NCBI GenBank assembly: GCA_963836665.1
Contig: CAWIKL010000004.1
Coordinates: 248,001-312,000 of the forward strand
From: JAICSD01 sp963836665
Lineage (GTDB): Bacteria; Acidobacteriota; Vicinamibacteria; Vicinamibacterales; 2-12-FULL-66-21
Reading direction: 5' to 3'
DNA: 64,000 nt
Positions 26,181-36,027 of the stretch are shown in pieces. The position numbers and the translations under genes were made by a program. The stretch's first letter is position 1. Every line of letters starts with the position of its first letter. Under the pieces are notes generated by a model that did no database searches, had not been told where the DNA came from, and saw only the letters and a program-made list of their open reading frames with translations.

Positions 26181-28453
26181 CCGTCCGCGCCAATCCGCTG
26201 CCGGTCGCGCGCCGTCCTGCGGCGGACGGCGGGGTGGAGCGGCGGCCATTTCGCGACAACCCGCGGCTGATTCTCGCCGGGATTCTGCTGCTCCTCGTCA
26301 GCCTTGTCGTCATCATCCGCATCTCCGACCGGACAACGCAGCTCAATCCCGACTTCCTCAGCGAAGCGGTGCTCTACACGCTGTCGGTCGCCGACGTCAC
26401 GATGCTGCTCGCGCTCGCCTTCGTCCTGGCCCGCAACGTCATCAAGCTCGCGGTCGAACGCCGGCGTGGCCTGCCGTTCGCCCGCTTCCGCCTCAAGCTC
26501 GTCGCCGCGCTCCTCGGGCTGACGATCATTCCGTCATTACTGGTCCTCGCCGCCGGGACCGAGTTGATCCGGCAGACGACCGCGCGCTGGTTCAGCCAGC
26601 CGGTCACCGACGTGCTGAGCTCGGCCAACCGCATCGCCGGTACCTTTTACCGCGATCGCGAAGCGGCAGTGGCGGCGCAAGCGGCGTCGCTCGTCGCGGC
26701 CGTGCCGGCGTCATTGCTGCTCAATGGCGACGTCGAGACGTTGAAGCGAGCCGTGACCGCGCCGGTCATGGACGGGCGCGTCGGGATGATCGAGATCTAC
26801 CGCCTGCAACCCTCGGGCATGCACCCCGACGTCGTCCCGGTCGTCGCCCTGCAGGCACCGAGCCTGCCGCCCGGCCACCTGCGCGCGTCCTCGGATCGCC
26901 TGGCGGCGAAGATTGCTAGTGGCAGCACCGACACGCAGGCGCACGAACCCCTCGACGGCGGCGGCGAACTGGTCCGCGCCGGCGCCGCCGTCCGCGACGC
27001 GGCCGGCCGGCCGGTTGGGGTGATCATCGCCAGCGACTTCCTGTCGGGCGACATGGCGCGGGCGGCGCGGCAAATCACCGAAGCCTACGAAGACTACAGC
27101 AAGCTGCGCGTGCTCAAGGGACCGCTCGAAGGCGTCTATCTGTCGTTGTTCGTGATGATGACGTTGATGATTCTCGTCAGCGCCACCTGGCTTGGTTTTT
27201 ATCTCGCCAAGCGGATCACACGGCCGGTCGGCATGCTCGCCGCCGGAGCGCGCGAGATCGGCGCCGGCCATCTCGATCATCGGATCGAGCCTGAAACGCG
27301 CGACGAGTTTGGATCGCTCGTCGAGGCCTTCAACGCGATGGCCGCCGAGCTGGCCACGAGCCAGCGCCGTCTCGATCGCTCCCGCCTCGAGATGGAGCGG
27401 AAGAACGCCGAGATCGAGGAGCGCCGCCGCTATATCGAGACTGTCCTGCAGCGCATCGCCACCGGCGTCATCTCGATCGGGCCCGACGGCCGGGTCAGCA
27501 CCGTCAACGCCGCCGCGGCGCGGCTGCTCGAAGTCGAGACCGCGATCGTCGGCGTGGCGATCGAGCAGGTGCTGGCACGCGAGGACCTGCAGCCGCTCGC
27601 CACCCTGGTGCGCGCGGTCATCGCGGGCGGCGGCAAGCCGGCCGGCCAGGAGATTGCCCTGGCGCGTGACGGTCGGGAAATCCACCTCGCCGCGGCAGCG
27701 ACGGCGCTACAGAGCGAGGGAGGCGCACACGAAGGGACCGTCCTGGTCTTCGACGACGTGACCCCGCTGGTACGCACGCAGCGCGTCGCGGCGTGGCGTG
27801 ACGTGGCGCGCCGGCTGGCGCACGAAATCAAGAATCCGCTGACGCCGATTCAATTGTCGGCCGAGCGCATGTCGCGGCATTTCGCCGGAGCCCCGGAAGC
27901 CACCCGCGCCCTGGTCGACGAGTGCACCAGCGCCATCGTCACCGAGGTCGAGTCGCTCAAGGCGCTGGTTGACGAGTTCGCGCAGTTCGCGCGCATGCCG
28001 GCGCCGCGTGCGGTGCCGGCGAACCTGAACGCGGTCCTGACCGAGACGCTCGCGCTCTACAGCGGGCTGCTCAGCGGCATCACCATCGATCGCGAGCTGG
28101 CGCCGGCGCTGCCGCCGGTGCGGCTCGACGTCGAGCAGATCCGGCGGGTCGTCATCAACCTGATCGACAACGCCATCGAAGCGCTGTCGGGGACGACCGG
28201 CGGACGCATCGGCGTGCAGACGCAACACGATCCGGGCAACGCCGTCGCGCGGATCGTGATCGCCGACAACGGACCCGGCGTGCCGCCCGCCGACCGCGAG
28301 AAGCTGTTCATGCCCTACTACTCGACCAAGAAACGCGGCAGCGGCCTCGGCCTCGCCATCGTCCGGCGCATCGTCGGCGAGCACGGCGGGTCGATCGAAG
28401 TGGGCGACAATACTCCGAGGGGCTCGCGATTCGTGATCGAGCTGCCGTGCTGA
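26177..28453 (+). CDS. ntrY: NtrY-like sensor histidine kinase
   Basis: A 758-residue membrane sensor. Three helices lie near the N-terminus (LILAGILLLLVSLVVII, VADVTMLLALAFVLA, LVAALLGLTIIPSLLVLAAG), then a periplasmic part, a fourth helix (LSLFVMMTLMILVSATWLGF), a HAMP domain (KRITRPVGMLAAGAREIGAG), a PAS domain, HisKA with the phospho-acceptor HEIKNPLTPIQLSAERM, and a HATPase with NLIDNAIEAL, DNGPGVP and KKRGSGLGLAIVRRIV. The layout matches NtrY, partner of the sigma-54 regulator encoded directly downstream, and suggests nitrogen or redox sensing. The signal is not proven. It starts on the nrdR stop (ATGA). Confidence 0.87.
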   Translation: MTVRANPLPVARRPAADGGVERRPFRDNPRLILAGILLLLVSLVVIIRISDRTTQLNPDFLSEAVLYTLSVADVTMLLALAFVLARNVIKLAVERRRGLPFARFRLKLVAALLGLTIIPSLLVLAAGTELIRQTTARWFSQPVTDVLSSANRIAGTFYRDREAAVAAQAASLVAAVPASLLLNGDVETLKRAVTAPVMDGRVGMIEIYRLQPSGMHPDVVPVVALQAPSLPPGHLRASSDRLAAKIASGSTDTQAHEPLDGGGELVRAGAAVRDAAGRPVGVIIASDFLSGDMARAARQITEAYEDYSKLRVLKGPLEGVYLSLFVMMTLMILVSATWLGFYLAKRITRPVGMLAAGAREIGAGHLDHRIEPETRDEFGSLVEAFNAMAAELATSQRRLDRSRLEMERKNAEIEERRRYIETVLQRIATGVISIGPDGRVSTVNAAAARLLEVETAIVGVAIEQVLAREDLQPLATLVRAVIAGGGKPAGQEIALARDGREIHLAAAATALQSEGGAHEGTVLVFDDVTPLVRTQRVAAWRDVARRLAHEIKNPLTPIQLSAERMSRHFAGAPEATRALVDECTSAIVTEVESLKALVDEFAQFARMPAPRAVPANLNAVLTETLALYSGLLSGITIDRELAPALPPVRLDVEQIRRVVINLIDNAIEALSGTTGGRIGVQTQHDPGNAVARIVIADNGPGVPPADREKLFMPYYSTKKRGSGLGLAIVRRIVGEHGGSIEVGDNTPRGSRFVIELPC

Positions 28454-28454
28454 G

Positions 28455-29830
<1,376 letters not shown>

Positions 29831-29831
<1 letters not shown>

Positions 29832-29913
29832 ATCGGGTGATGGGGTGATCGGGTGATCGGGTGATCTGATCATCGGGTGATCTGAGGTCACCGGATCACC
29901 CGATGATCAGATC
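29831..29913. repeat. Direct and inverted GGGTGATC repeats between convergent genes
   Basis: Tandem GGGTGATC-type units (29834-29882) lead into a perfect 20-bp inverted repeat, arms 29863-29882 and 29894-29913, with an 11-base loop. It lies in the gap between ntrX and the convergent ftcD, and the right arm touches the ftcD stop. No T-run follows. It may act as a bidirectional mRNA 3' hairpin. Confidence 0.75.
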
Positions 29914-30806
29914 TATCTGATCTTGTTCTCCAAGACCTGCTGCGGGCTGAAGTCCGTCACCTGCAGGTAATACTCCGCGCAGGCGTTGAGCGCCGCCGCG
30001 GGAACGAGTCCGACGATCTCGCTCTCCAGGATCGACACGCCGTAGCGTTCCGCCTCGCGCTTGACCGCTTCGAAGACGCGGAAGATCGGGGTCTTCTCGT
30101 AGTTGGTCAGGTTCATCGACACCTGCACGATGCCGCGGTCCGCCAGCGCGAAGCCGGCTGCCTTGACGAAGCGGAAACCGCCGCTGCTGTGCCGGATCGC
30201 CGCTGCGATCTTCTTCGCCACTTCGAGACGATCGGTATTCAGGTTGATGTTGTAGGCGATGAGCGGCATCCGCGCCCCGATGACCGAGGCGCCGGCCGTC
30301 GGGTGAGGCGCCGACGGTCCGTAGTCGGGTGCCCAGCCCTCGCTGGCCATCTTGGCGGCCAGCCCTTCGAACTCGCCGCGCCGGATGTCTTCCAGGTTCC
30401 GGCGCGCCGGGTTGGTCGCGGCTTCTTCATACAAGTAAACCGGCACGCTGAACTGCGAGGCGACTGCCTGGCCGACCTCTTTCGCCAGCGCAACGCAGTC
30501 CGCCATCGTGGCCGATTCGATCGGGACGAACGGCACGACGTCGATGGCACCGAGGCGCGGATGCTCCCCCCTGTGCGAACGGAGATCGATCGCCGGGATC
30601 GTCTGTTCGTACATGGCCAGGACCGCGGTCTTGACCCCCGCGGCATCGCCAGCCAGCGTGAAAACCGAGCGATTGTGCGATGCATCCGACGAGTAGTCGA
30701 GCAGCCGGGCACCCGCTACGCTGCGGACGGCGGCGACGATCGCCTCGATGACCTCGGGGCGGCGCCCCTCGCTGACGTTGGGAATGCACTCGATAATCTG
30801 CGTCAT
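29913..30806 (-). CDS. ftcD: Glutamate formimidoyltransferase
   Basis: A 297-residue enzyme transferring the formimino group of formiminoglutamate to tetrahydrofolate in histidine degradation. Motifs: IIECIPNVSEGRRPEVI, DYSSDASHNRSVFTLAG, the catalytic-His region LRSHRGEHPRLGAIDVVPFVP, DYGPSAPHPTAGASVIGARM and VQVSMNLTNYEKTPI. It corresponds to the transferase domain alone; the cyclodeaminase domain of the animal FTCD is absent. The ATG at 30806 (MTQIIECIPN) gives the conserved start. No other hut gene is nearby. It is divergent from the TPR gene with a 34-base gap. Confidence 0.92.
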   Translation of the reverse strand: MTQIIECIPNVSEGRRPEVIEAIVAAVRSVAGARLLDYSSDASHNRSVFTLAGDAAGVKTAVLAMYEQTIPAIDLRSHRGEHPRLGAIDVVPFVPIESATMADCVALAKEVGQAVASQFSVPVYLYEEAATNPARRNLEDIRRGEFEGLAAKMASEGWAPDYGPSAPHPTAGASVIGARMPLIAYNINLNTDRLEVAKKIAAAIRHSSGGFRFVKAAGFALADRGIVQVSMNLTNYEKTPIFRVFEAVKREAERYGVSILESEIVGLVPAAALNACAEYYLQVTDFSPQQVLENKIR

Positions 30807-30822
30807 TGGCGATCCATGTTGA

Positions 30823-30828
30823 TATAAT
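30823..30828 (+). promoter_or_regulatory. Consensus -10 box (TATAAT) in front of the TPR gene
   Basis: TATAAT ends 12 bases before the ATG at 30841, so transcription would start only about six bases upstream of it. A -35 match is poor (GCGTCA with a 17-base spacer). This would make the mRNA almost leaderless. Alternatively the protein starts further in. Confidence 0.5.
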
Positions 30829-30840
30829 CTCGCACATTCC

Positions 30841-31620
30841 ATGGCGGATCCGCTTCGCGAACATGAAGTGACCGACTCGCGAATCGAGGAGCTGCTCCTC
30901 GCCGGACTGGATCACTATTTCAACGGACAGCACGAGCTCGCGATCAACGTCTGGACGCGCGTCCTCTTCCTCGATCGGACCCACGCGCGCGCCCGCGCCT
31001 ACATCGAGCGCGCCAGGAGCGCGATTGCCGAGCGTCACCGCGAAGGGGACGAACTGCTGCACGCGGGCCTCGCCGCGTTTGCGCGCGGTGACGCCGGTGA
31101 TGCACGCCGCCTGCTGCAGTCCGCCGTCGAGCGCGGCGCCCGGCCCGAGGAAGCGATGGCGGCGCTCGAGCGGATCGAGCGTCTCGCGCCCGTCGTGGAA
31201 CCCGTCCTCAGGCGCCGCCGCGCGTCGCATGTCGGTGAGGTGCTCACCGTGCAACGGCGCGGCGTCAGTGCCGCCACGCTGCTGCTGGTCCTGGCGATCG
31301 GCCTGGCCTGCGGCGCCTTCGTGATGATGGCGTGGAGCTCGGGACTGCTGCCGGGGGCACCGGTTTCCTCGCCTGCCGCGGACGTGCGCGTCGCCCCCGA
31401 GCCGTTGCCGGTGCCGTCGACCTCCGACGTCGCTCTCGCCCGCGCGACGTCCTGGTATCGCAGCGGCCGCCTGCGCGACGCGCTGGCGGCGCTCGCCGCT
31501 ATCCGCCCCGGCGATCCGCTGCGGCCGCGCGCCGACGACCTGCGCGCCACCATCCAGCAGAGACTGCTCGAGGCGGCGCGCGCCACGCGGCCGGCGGCGC
31601 CGAGCGAACCGGCGCGATAA
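30841..31620 (+). CDS. TPR-like single-pass membrane protein of unknown function
   Basis: A 259-residue protein. The N-terminal part has TPR-like helices (ELLLAGLDHYFNGQHELAIN, WTRVLFLDRTHARARAYIE; DELLHAGLAAFARGDAGDAR), then a membrane segment (AATLLLVLAIGLACGAFVMM, about residues 140-160) and an Ala/Pro-rich outer part with another short helical repeat (ATSWYRSGRLRDALAALAAI). It starts the run 30841-32939 (TPR, RDD and pgpA genes; the RDD gene begins at the next base after its stop). It may scaffold a membrane complex; no enzymatic motif is seen. Confidence 0.6.
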   Translation: MADPLREHEVTDSRIEELLLAGLDHYFNGQHELAINVWTRVLFLDRTHARARAYIERARSAIAERHREGDELLHAGLAAFARGDAGDARRLLQSAVERGARPEEAMAALERIERLAPVVEPVLRRRRASHVGEVLTVQRRGVSAATLLLVLAIGLACGAFVMMAWSSGLLPGAPVSSPAADVRVAPEPLPVPSTSDVALARATSWYRSGRLRDALAALAAIRPGDPLRPRADDLRATIQQRLLEAARATRPAAPSEPAR

Positions 31621-32478
31621 ATGCCGAAATGCCCGAAGTGCCAGTACTTCAGCTTCGATAGCGGGGATCGCTGCCGTAACTGCGGCTACGACTTCTCACT
31701 CGTGCCCGACTTTCCGGCCGAGGATCTGCAGATTCAGAACGGCACCGAACCGCTCGGCCCGCTCGGCGACTTGATCTTGCACGAGGCGCCCGGCAACCTG
31801 CCGCTGTTCACCCCCGCCGGCGATCCCGACGCTCCACTCGTGCCGCCCAACGCGACGCCGCGCGCGCCGCTGGCCGTCCGTCGCGGCGCCCCCACCACCG
31901 GCCGTCCGGCGCGGGCGAAACGCGAGCGGAGCGGCCCCGACCCCGAGCCCCGCCTGGCGCTCGACACCGCTGAGCTGTCGGTGGTGCCTGAACCCGTCGC
32001 GCGCGCCGCTGTCGAGAAGCCGCCAGCCGCGCCGCCGGTTGCTCTGGCGGCGCAGCAGACTGCCGGCACCGGGGCGCGCGTCGGCGCGGCCGCGATCGAC
32101 GTCGCCCTTCTCGCCAGCATCAACATAACGGTGTTGTATTTCACCCTGAAGATCTGCGATCTCAGGTTCGCCGACATCCTGCTGCTGCCTGCCGCGCCGC
32201 TGCTCTCGTTCCTGCTCCTGCTCGATGGCGGCTATTTCGCCGCGTTCGTGGCGGCGGGCGGCCAGACAATCGGGAAGATGGCGGCCGGCATCCGCGTCGT
32301 TCCGTCGGATCCCGCAGCGTCGGTCGCAGAGCGCGTCACCTTCGGCCACGCCATCGTCCGGGCCGCGGCGTTCTTCGTCGCGCTGCTGCCTGCCGGCCTC
32401 GGCCTGCTGCCGGTGCTCTTCGGCGAGCATCGCGGGCTGCACGATCGTCTCGCCGATACCCGCGTCGTCAAAGCGTGA
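31621..32478 (+). CDS. RDD family membrane protein with N-terminal zinc ribbon
   Basis: A 285-residue protein. The N-terminus carries a treble-clef-like zinc ribbon (CPKCQYF at residues 4-10 and CRNCGYD at 18-24). A long Pro/Ala-rich linker leads to an RDD membrane domain (about 150-280) with GARVGAAAIDVALLASINI, an Asp in the first helix, GGQTIGKMAAGIRVV and HDRLADTRVV near the end. RDD proteins are often poorly understood; some may be Na+/H+ antiporters. The zinc ribbon is unusual decoration. It overlaps pgpA (GTGA). Confidence 0.78.
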   Translation: MPKCPKCQYFSFDSGDRCRNCGYDFSLVPDFPAEDLQIQNGTEPLGPLGDLILHEAPGNLPLFTPAGDPDAPLVPPNATPRAPLAVRRGAPTTGRPARAKRERSGPDPEPRLALDTAELSVVPEPVARAAVEKPPAAPPVALAAQQTAGTGARVGAAAIDVALLASINITVLYFTLKICDLRFADILLLPAAPLLSFLLLLDGGYFAAFVAAGGQTIGKMAAGIRVVPSDPAASVAERVTFGHAIVRAAAFFVALLPAGLGLLPVLFGEHRGLHDRLADTRVVKA

Positions 32479-32939
32479 TCCGCCTCGCCGTCTTCCTCGC
32501 CACCGTCGCCTACTGCGGATACTTTCCCGTCGCTCCAGGCACGGTCGGGTCCGCCGCCGGCCTGGTCGTCTACCTCCTCGTGTGGTGGACGCGCTCACCG
32601 ATCGTCGAAGTCGGGCTGATCGTCGCGACCTTCGTTATCGGCACCTGGGCGGCGACGCACGCCGAGCGTTACTTTGGCGGCATCGACCCGGGACCGGTCG
32701 TCATCGACGAAGTGCTCGGGATGCTGATCACGCTCGCGTTCATTCCTGCCGGCTGGTCCGCCGCGCTCGCCGGGTTTGTGCTGTTCCGCGTCTTTGACGT
32801 GATTAAACCGTTTCCTGCCAACCGCCTCGAGACATTCCATGGTGGCTTCGGCATCATGGCCGACGACGCGATGGCGGGTGTCTATGCCAACCTGGCGCTG
32901 CGCCTGCTGATCTGGCTGCTGCCGGCCTGGATCCACTGA
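32475..32939 (+). CDS. pgpA: Phosphatidylglycerophosphatase A
   Basis: A 154-residue inner-membrane phosphatase converting PGP to phosphatidylglycerol. Conserved signature motifs: GYFPVAPGTVGSAAGL (residues 15-30), VVIDEVLGMLITL, FRVFDVIKPFPANRLE and FGIMADDAMAGVYANL, in which Asp/Glu bind Mg2+. The GTG at 32475 overlaps the RDD gene stop by four bases. plsY and gpsA, also phospholipid genes, lie a few genes downstream. Confidence 0.93.
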   Translation: MIRLAVFLATVAYCGYFPVAPGTVGSAAGLVVYLLVWWTRSPIVEVGLIVATFVIGTWAATHAERYFGGIDPGPVVIDEVLGMLITLAFIPAGWSAALAGFVLFRVFDVIKPFPANRLETFHGGFGIMADDAMAGVYANLALRLLIWLLPAWIH

Positions 32940-32940
32940 C

Positions 32941-34215
32941 ATGCCGTTGCGTGCCGCCGAGATCATCGCGGTCGGCTCCGAGCTGCTCGGCTCGGCACGC
33001 GTCGACACCAACTCGCTCTACATCGCCGACAAGCTGGCCGCGCTCGGTATCGAGCTGCGCCTGAAGAGCGTCGTCGGCGACGAGCACGACGATCTTGCTG
33101 TGCTGCTGCGCCAGGCACTGGCGCGCGCCGACGTGATCGTGCTGACCGGCGGCCTCGGCCCGACTGACGACGACCTCACCCGCGACGTTGTCTCGGGCGT
33201 GCTCGGACTCCCGATGACGCTCGATGAGAGGATCGTCGAGCAGATCCGCGCCCGCTTCGCGCGGCGCGGCTTCGAGATGCCGGAAGTGAACCGCCGCCAG
33301 GCGCAGGTGCCGCGCGGCGCAGTCGTTTTGGACAACCCCAACGGCACCGCGCCGGGACTGTTCATCGATCACCATGGCCAGGCGCTGGTGCTCCTGCCGG
33401 GGCCGCCGCGCGAGATGCAGCCGATGTTCGACGGCGTCTGCGCCGGGCCGCTTGCCGAACGGGCCGGCGCCGAGCGCGTCTATCGCACGACCCTCTTCAT
33501 CACCGGCCTCGGCGAGTCGCATGTCGAACAGCTCGCGCAGCCGATCTACGCGCGATGGCGCCGCTCGACGCCACCGGTGGCGACGACGATCCTCGCGGCG
33601 ATGGGGCAGGTCGAGCTGCACCTGTCGGTGCGCGGCCCCGACGAAGCGGTCGCACGAGCCACGTTGGACAAGGTGCGTGCCGAATTGCACGGCGTGCTCG
33701 GCGAGCACATCTACAGTACGGACGGGCGCGTCATGGAAGAGGTCGTCGGCGATCTGCTGAAGGGGTGCGGCTGGACCATCGCCGCCGCGGAATCCTGCAC
33801 CGGTGGCTTGCTGCTCTCGCGGTTGACTGACGTCGCCGGCAGTTCCGCCTACGTCCGCGCCGGCGTCGTCGCCTACGACAACGCCGACAAGACGGCACTC
33901 CTCGGCGTGCCGGAAGCGTTGATCGAGCGGCATGGCGCGGTCAGCGAGCCGGTCGCCGTCGCGATGGCGGAAGGGATCCGGGCGCGCACCGGCGCCGATG
34001 TCGCCGTCGGCATTACCGGCATCGCGGGACCCGGCGGCGGAACCAAAGAGAAGCCCGTCGGCACCGTGGTCATCGCCGTCCTGGCGCCAGGGCACGACGG
34101 CTACGTCCGAACGTTTCAGTTCATCGGTGCGCGCACGCAGGTCAAGTATCAGTCCACGCAGGCCGCGCTGAATCGGGTAAGGCGGATGGTCCTCGATGCT
34201 CGGATGATCCGATGA
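32941..34215 (+). CDS. cinA: CinA family nicotinamide-nucleotide amidohydrolase
   Basis: A 424-residue two-domain protein. The N-terminal MoCF-like domain (about 1-170) has IIAVGSELLGSARVDTNSLY and LTGGLGPTDDDLTRDV (COG1058, ADP-ribose/FAD pyrophosphatase-like). The C-terminal CinA/PncC domain (about 265-420) has AAESCTGGLLLSRLTDVAGS and VAVGITGIAGPGGGT, a serine amidohydrolase that deamidates nicotinamide mononucleotide. The full-length fusion is intact. It starts 2 bases after pgpA and is probably cotranscribed with it. Confidence 0.93.
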   Translation: MPLRAAEIIAVGSELLGSARVDTNSLYIADKLAALGIELRLKSVVGDEHDDLAVLLRQALARADVIVLTGGLGPTDDDLTRDVVSGVLGLPMTLDERIVEQIRARFARRGFEMPEVNRRQAQVPRGAVVLDNPNGTAPGLFIDHHGQALVLLPGPPREMQPMFDGVCAGPLAERAGAERVYRTTLFITGLGESHVEQLAQPIYARWRRSTPPVATTILAAMGQVELHLSVRGPDEAVARATLDKVRAELHGVLGEHIYSTDGRVMEEVVGDLLKGCGWTIAAAESCTGGLLLSRLTDVAGSSAYVRAGVVAYDNADKTALLGVPEALIERHGAVSEPVAVAMAEGIRARTGADVAVGITGIAGPGGGTKEKPVGTVVIAVLAPGHDGYVRTFQFIGARTQVKYQSTQAALNRVRRMVLDARMIR

Positions 34216-34328
34216 CCCCGCGCATTCAGCGCGCACCTGACGCTAGCCCGCATCAGCGATGCGCCGCGGGCCTCTCACCTAAGGGCGCGTCGTACCACGC
34301 GCCGTTAGACGTGCCCTTCACAGGCTGA

Positions 34329-34377
34329 CCCATCGCCCATCGCCCATCGCCCATCGCCCATCGTCCCTCGCCCCTCG
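34329..34377. repeat. 7-bp CCCATCG tandem repeat
   Basis: Five perfect copies of CCCATCG (34329-34363) plus two variants (TCCCTCG, CCCCTCG). It lies in the 190-base gap between cinA and plsY, which otherwise contains GC-rich dyads but no clear gene. Confidence 0.85.
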
Positions 34378-34406
34378 CCTCCCATCGGTCTGATACGCTG
34401 TCCCTG

Positions 34407-35021
34407 ATGGTCCCGTGGATCCTCATCGGCTACGCGTTCGGCTCCGTGCCCTTCGCGTTCATCCTCGCCCGCCGTGCCGGCATCGACGTTCGTGTCGCCG
34501 GCAGCGGCAACGTCGGCGCCGCCAATGTGCTGCGGACGACGGGCATGCCGCTCGGTGTGATGGTCATGGCCCTCGACATTCTCAAGGGGGTCGCGACGGT
34601 GCTTCTCGCCTCGGCGCTCGAAGGGACCGCCCCAGCGATGGCGGCGGCGGGCGCGGCGGCGATCGTCGGCCACATCTATCCCGTGTGGCTGCGTTTTCAC
34701 GGCGGCAAGGGAGTTGCCGTCGCCGCCGGTGTGTTCTGCGTGCTGGCGCCGGTCGCCACTGTGGCTGCGGCCGCCGTGTTCCTGCTGGTTGTTTGGGGAA
34801 CGCGCGTGATCTCGCTGGGCTCGATCGCCGCTACGGTGACGCTGCCCGCCGTGGCGTTGATGAGCGGCGCCTCCTCGTCGGTCGCCGCGGCAGCGGTCGG
34901 CAGCGGCGCCTTGATCCTGTTTCGCCATCGCGCCAACCTGCGCCGGATCGCATCCGGCACCGAGCAGCGCATGGGGCTGCACAGCGGCCCATCGGGGGAC
35001 GCGAGGGAGTGGCGCCGATGA
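34407..35021 (+). CDS. plsY: Glycerol-3-phosphate acyltransferase PlsY
   Basis: A 204-residue multi-pass protein using acyl-phosphate to acylate glycerol 3-phosphate. Motifs: GSGNVGAANVLRTTG (residues 33-47; glycerol-phosphate site), HIYPVWLRFHGGKGVAVAAG (acyl-phosphate-binding loop and catalytic region) and GTRVISLGSIAA. The C-terminus has a short basic extension. It overlaps gpsA by four bases (ATGA), coupling production of glycerol 3-phosphate to its acylation. Confidence 0.94.
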   Translation: MVPWILIGYAFGSVPFAFILARRAGIDVRVAGSGNVGAANVLRTTGMPLGVMVMALDILKGVATVLLASALEGTAPAMAAAGAAAIVGHIYPVWLRFHGGKGVAVAAGVFCVLAPVATVAAAAVFLLVVWGTRVISLGSIAATVTLPAVALMSGASSSVAAAAVGSGALILFRHRANLRRIASGTEQRMGLHSGPSGDAREWRR

Positions 35022-36022
35022 GCGACAGCATCGCCGTCCTGGGCGCCGGCAGCTGGGGGACGGCGCTCGCTATTCACTGCGCGCGCGTCGGCCACGACGT
35101 GCGGCTCTGGGGGCGCGACGCCGCGCTGATGACGTCGATTGCGGACATGCGCTGCAACGCGCGCTACCTGCCCGAGACCACGATTGGAGACGGCGTGCTG
35201 GCGACCTCGTCGTTCGAGGCGGCGCTCGATGGGGAACCGATCGTCATCGCCGCGGTGCCGTCGCACGGCATGCGCCGCGTCCTCGAGGAAGCGCGCCCGT
35301 TTCTCTCACCGGGGGCGGTCATCGTCAGCGCGACCAAGGGGCTCGAGACGACGTCGCTGGCCCGCATGTCACAGGTGATTGCCGAGGAACTTCCGGGGCA
35401 TCCGATCGCGGCATTGTCGGGACCGAGCTTTGCCGCCGAGGTCGCGCGCGGCATGCCGACCGCGGTCGTCGTCGCCTCCGCCGATCCATCGGCGACGATG
35501 CGGGTGCAGGACTGCCTCAAGGGCCCGACGCTGCGTCTCTACGGCAGCGACGATGTAACCGGCGTCGAGTTCGGCGGGGCGCTGAAGAACGTCATCGCGA
35601 TCGCGGCCGGTGTCGTGGAAGGACTCGGCATCGGCCACAACGCGATGGCGGCGCTGATCACCCGCGGCCTCGTCGAGATGTCGCGGTTGGCGTGCGCCGA
35701 GGGTAGCCGCAGGGAGACGCTCGCCGGCTTGAGCGGCCTGGGCGATCTCGTGCTCACGTGCATGGGCGATCTGAGCCGCAACCGCCGCGTCGGCATCGAG
35801 CTTGGGCGTGGACGGCGGCTCGAGGCGATCCTCGCCGACACCCCGATGGTCGCTGAAGGGGTGCGCACGACGGGAGCGGCGCTGGCGCTCGGCGCGCGAC
35901 ATGGCGTCGAACTGCCACTCGCGGCCCAGATGGCCGCGGTGCTCGACGGGCGGACGAGCGCGCGCAGCGCCGTCGAGGTGCTGATGCTCCGCCCGCAACG
36001 CTCGGAAAGCGACCGGGCATAG
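35018..36022 (+). CDS. gpsA: Glycerol-3-phosphate dehydrogenase [NAD(P)+]
   Basis: A 334-residue cytosolic enzyme reducing dihydroxyacetone phosphate to glycerol 3-phosphate. Motifs: IAVLGAGSWGTALAIHCARV (Rossmann), SATKGLE, ALSGPSFAAEVARGMPTAVV, the catalytic Lys in GALKNVIAIAAGVVEGLG and GLSGLGDLVLTC. The length is standard. It starts on the plsY stop. The gene is followed by a 594-base stretch of 108-bp repeats before ftsY. Confidence 0.96.
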   Translation: MSDSIAVLGAGSWGTALAIHCARVGHDVRLWGRDAALMTSIADMRCNARYLPETTIGDGVLATSSFEAALDGEPIVIAAVPSHGMRRVLEEARPFLSPGAVIVSATKGLETTSLARMSQVIAEELPGHPIAALSGPSFAAEVARGMPTAVVVASADPSATMRVQDCLKGPTLRLYGSDDVTGVEFGGALKNVIAIAAGVVEGLGIGHNAMAALITRGLVEMSRLACAEGSRRETLAGLSGLGDLVLTCMGDLSRNRRVGIELGRGRRLEAILADTPMVAEGVRTTGAALALGARHGVELPLAAQMAAVLDGRTSARSAVEVLMLRPQRSESDRA

Positions 36023-36027
36023 GATGC

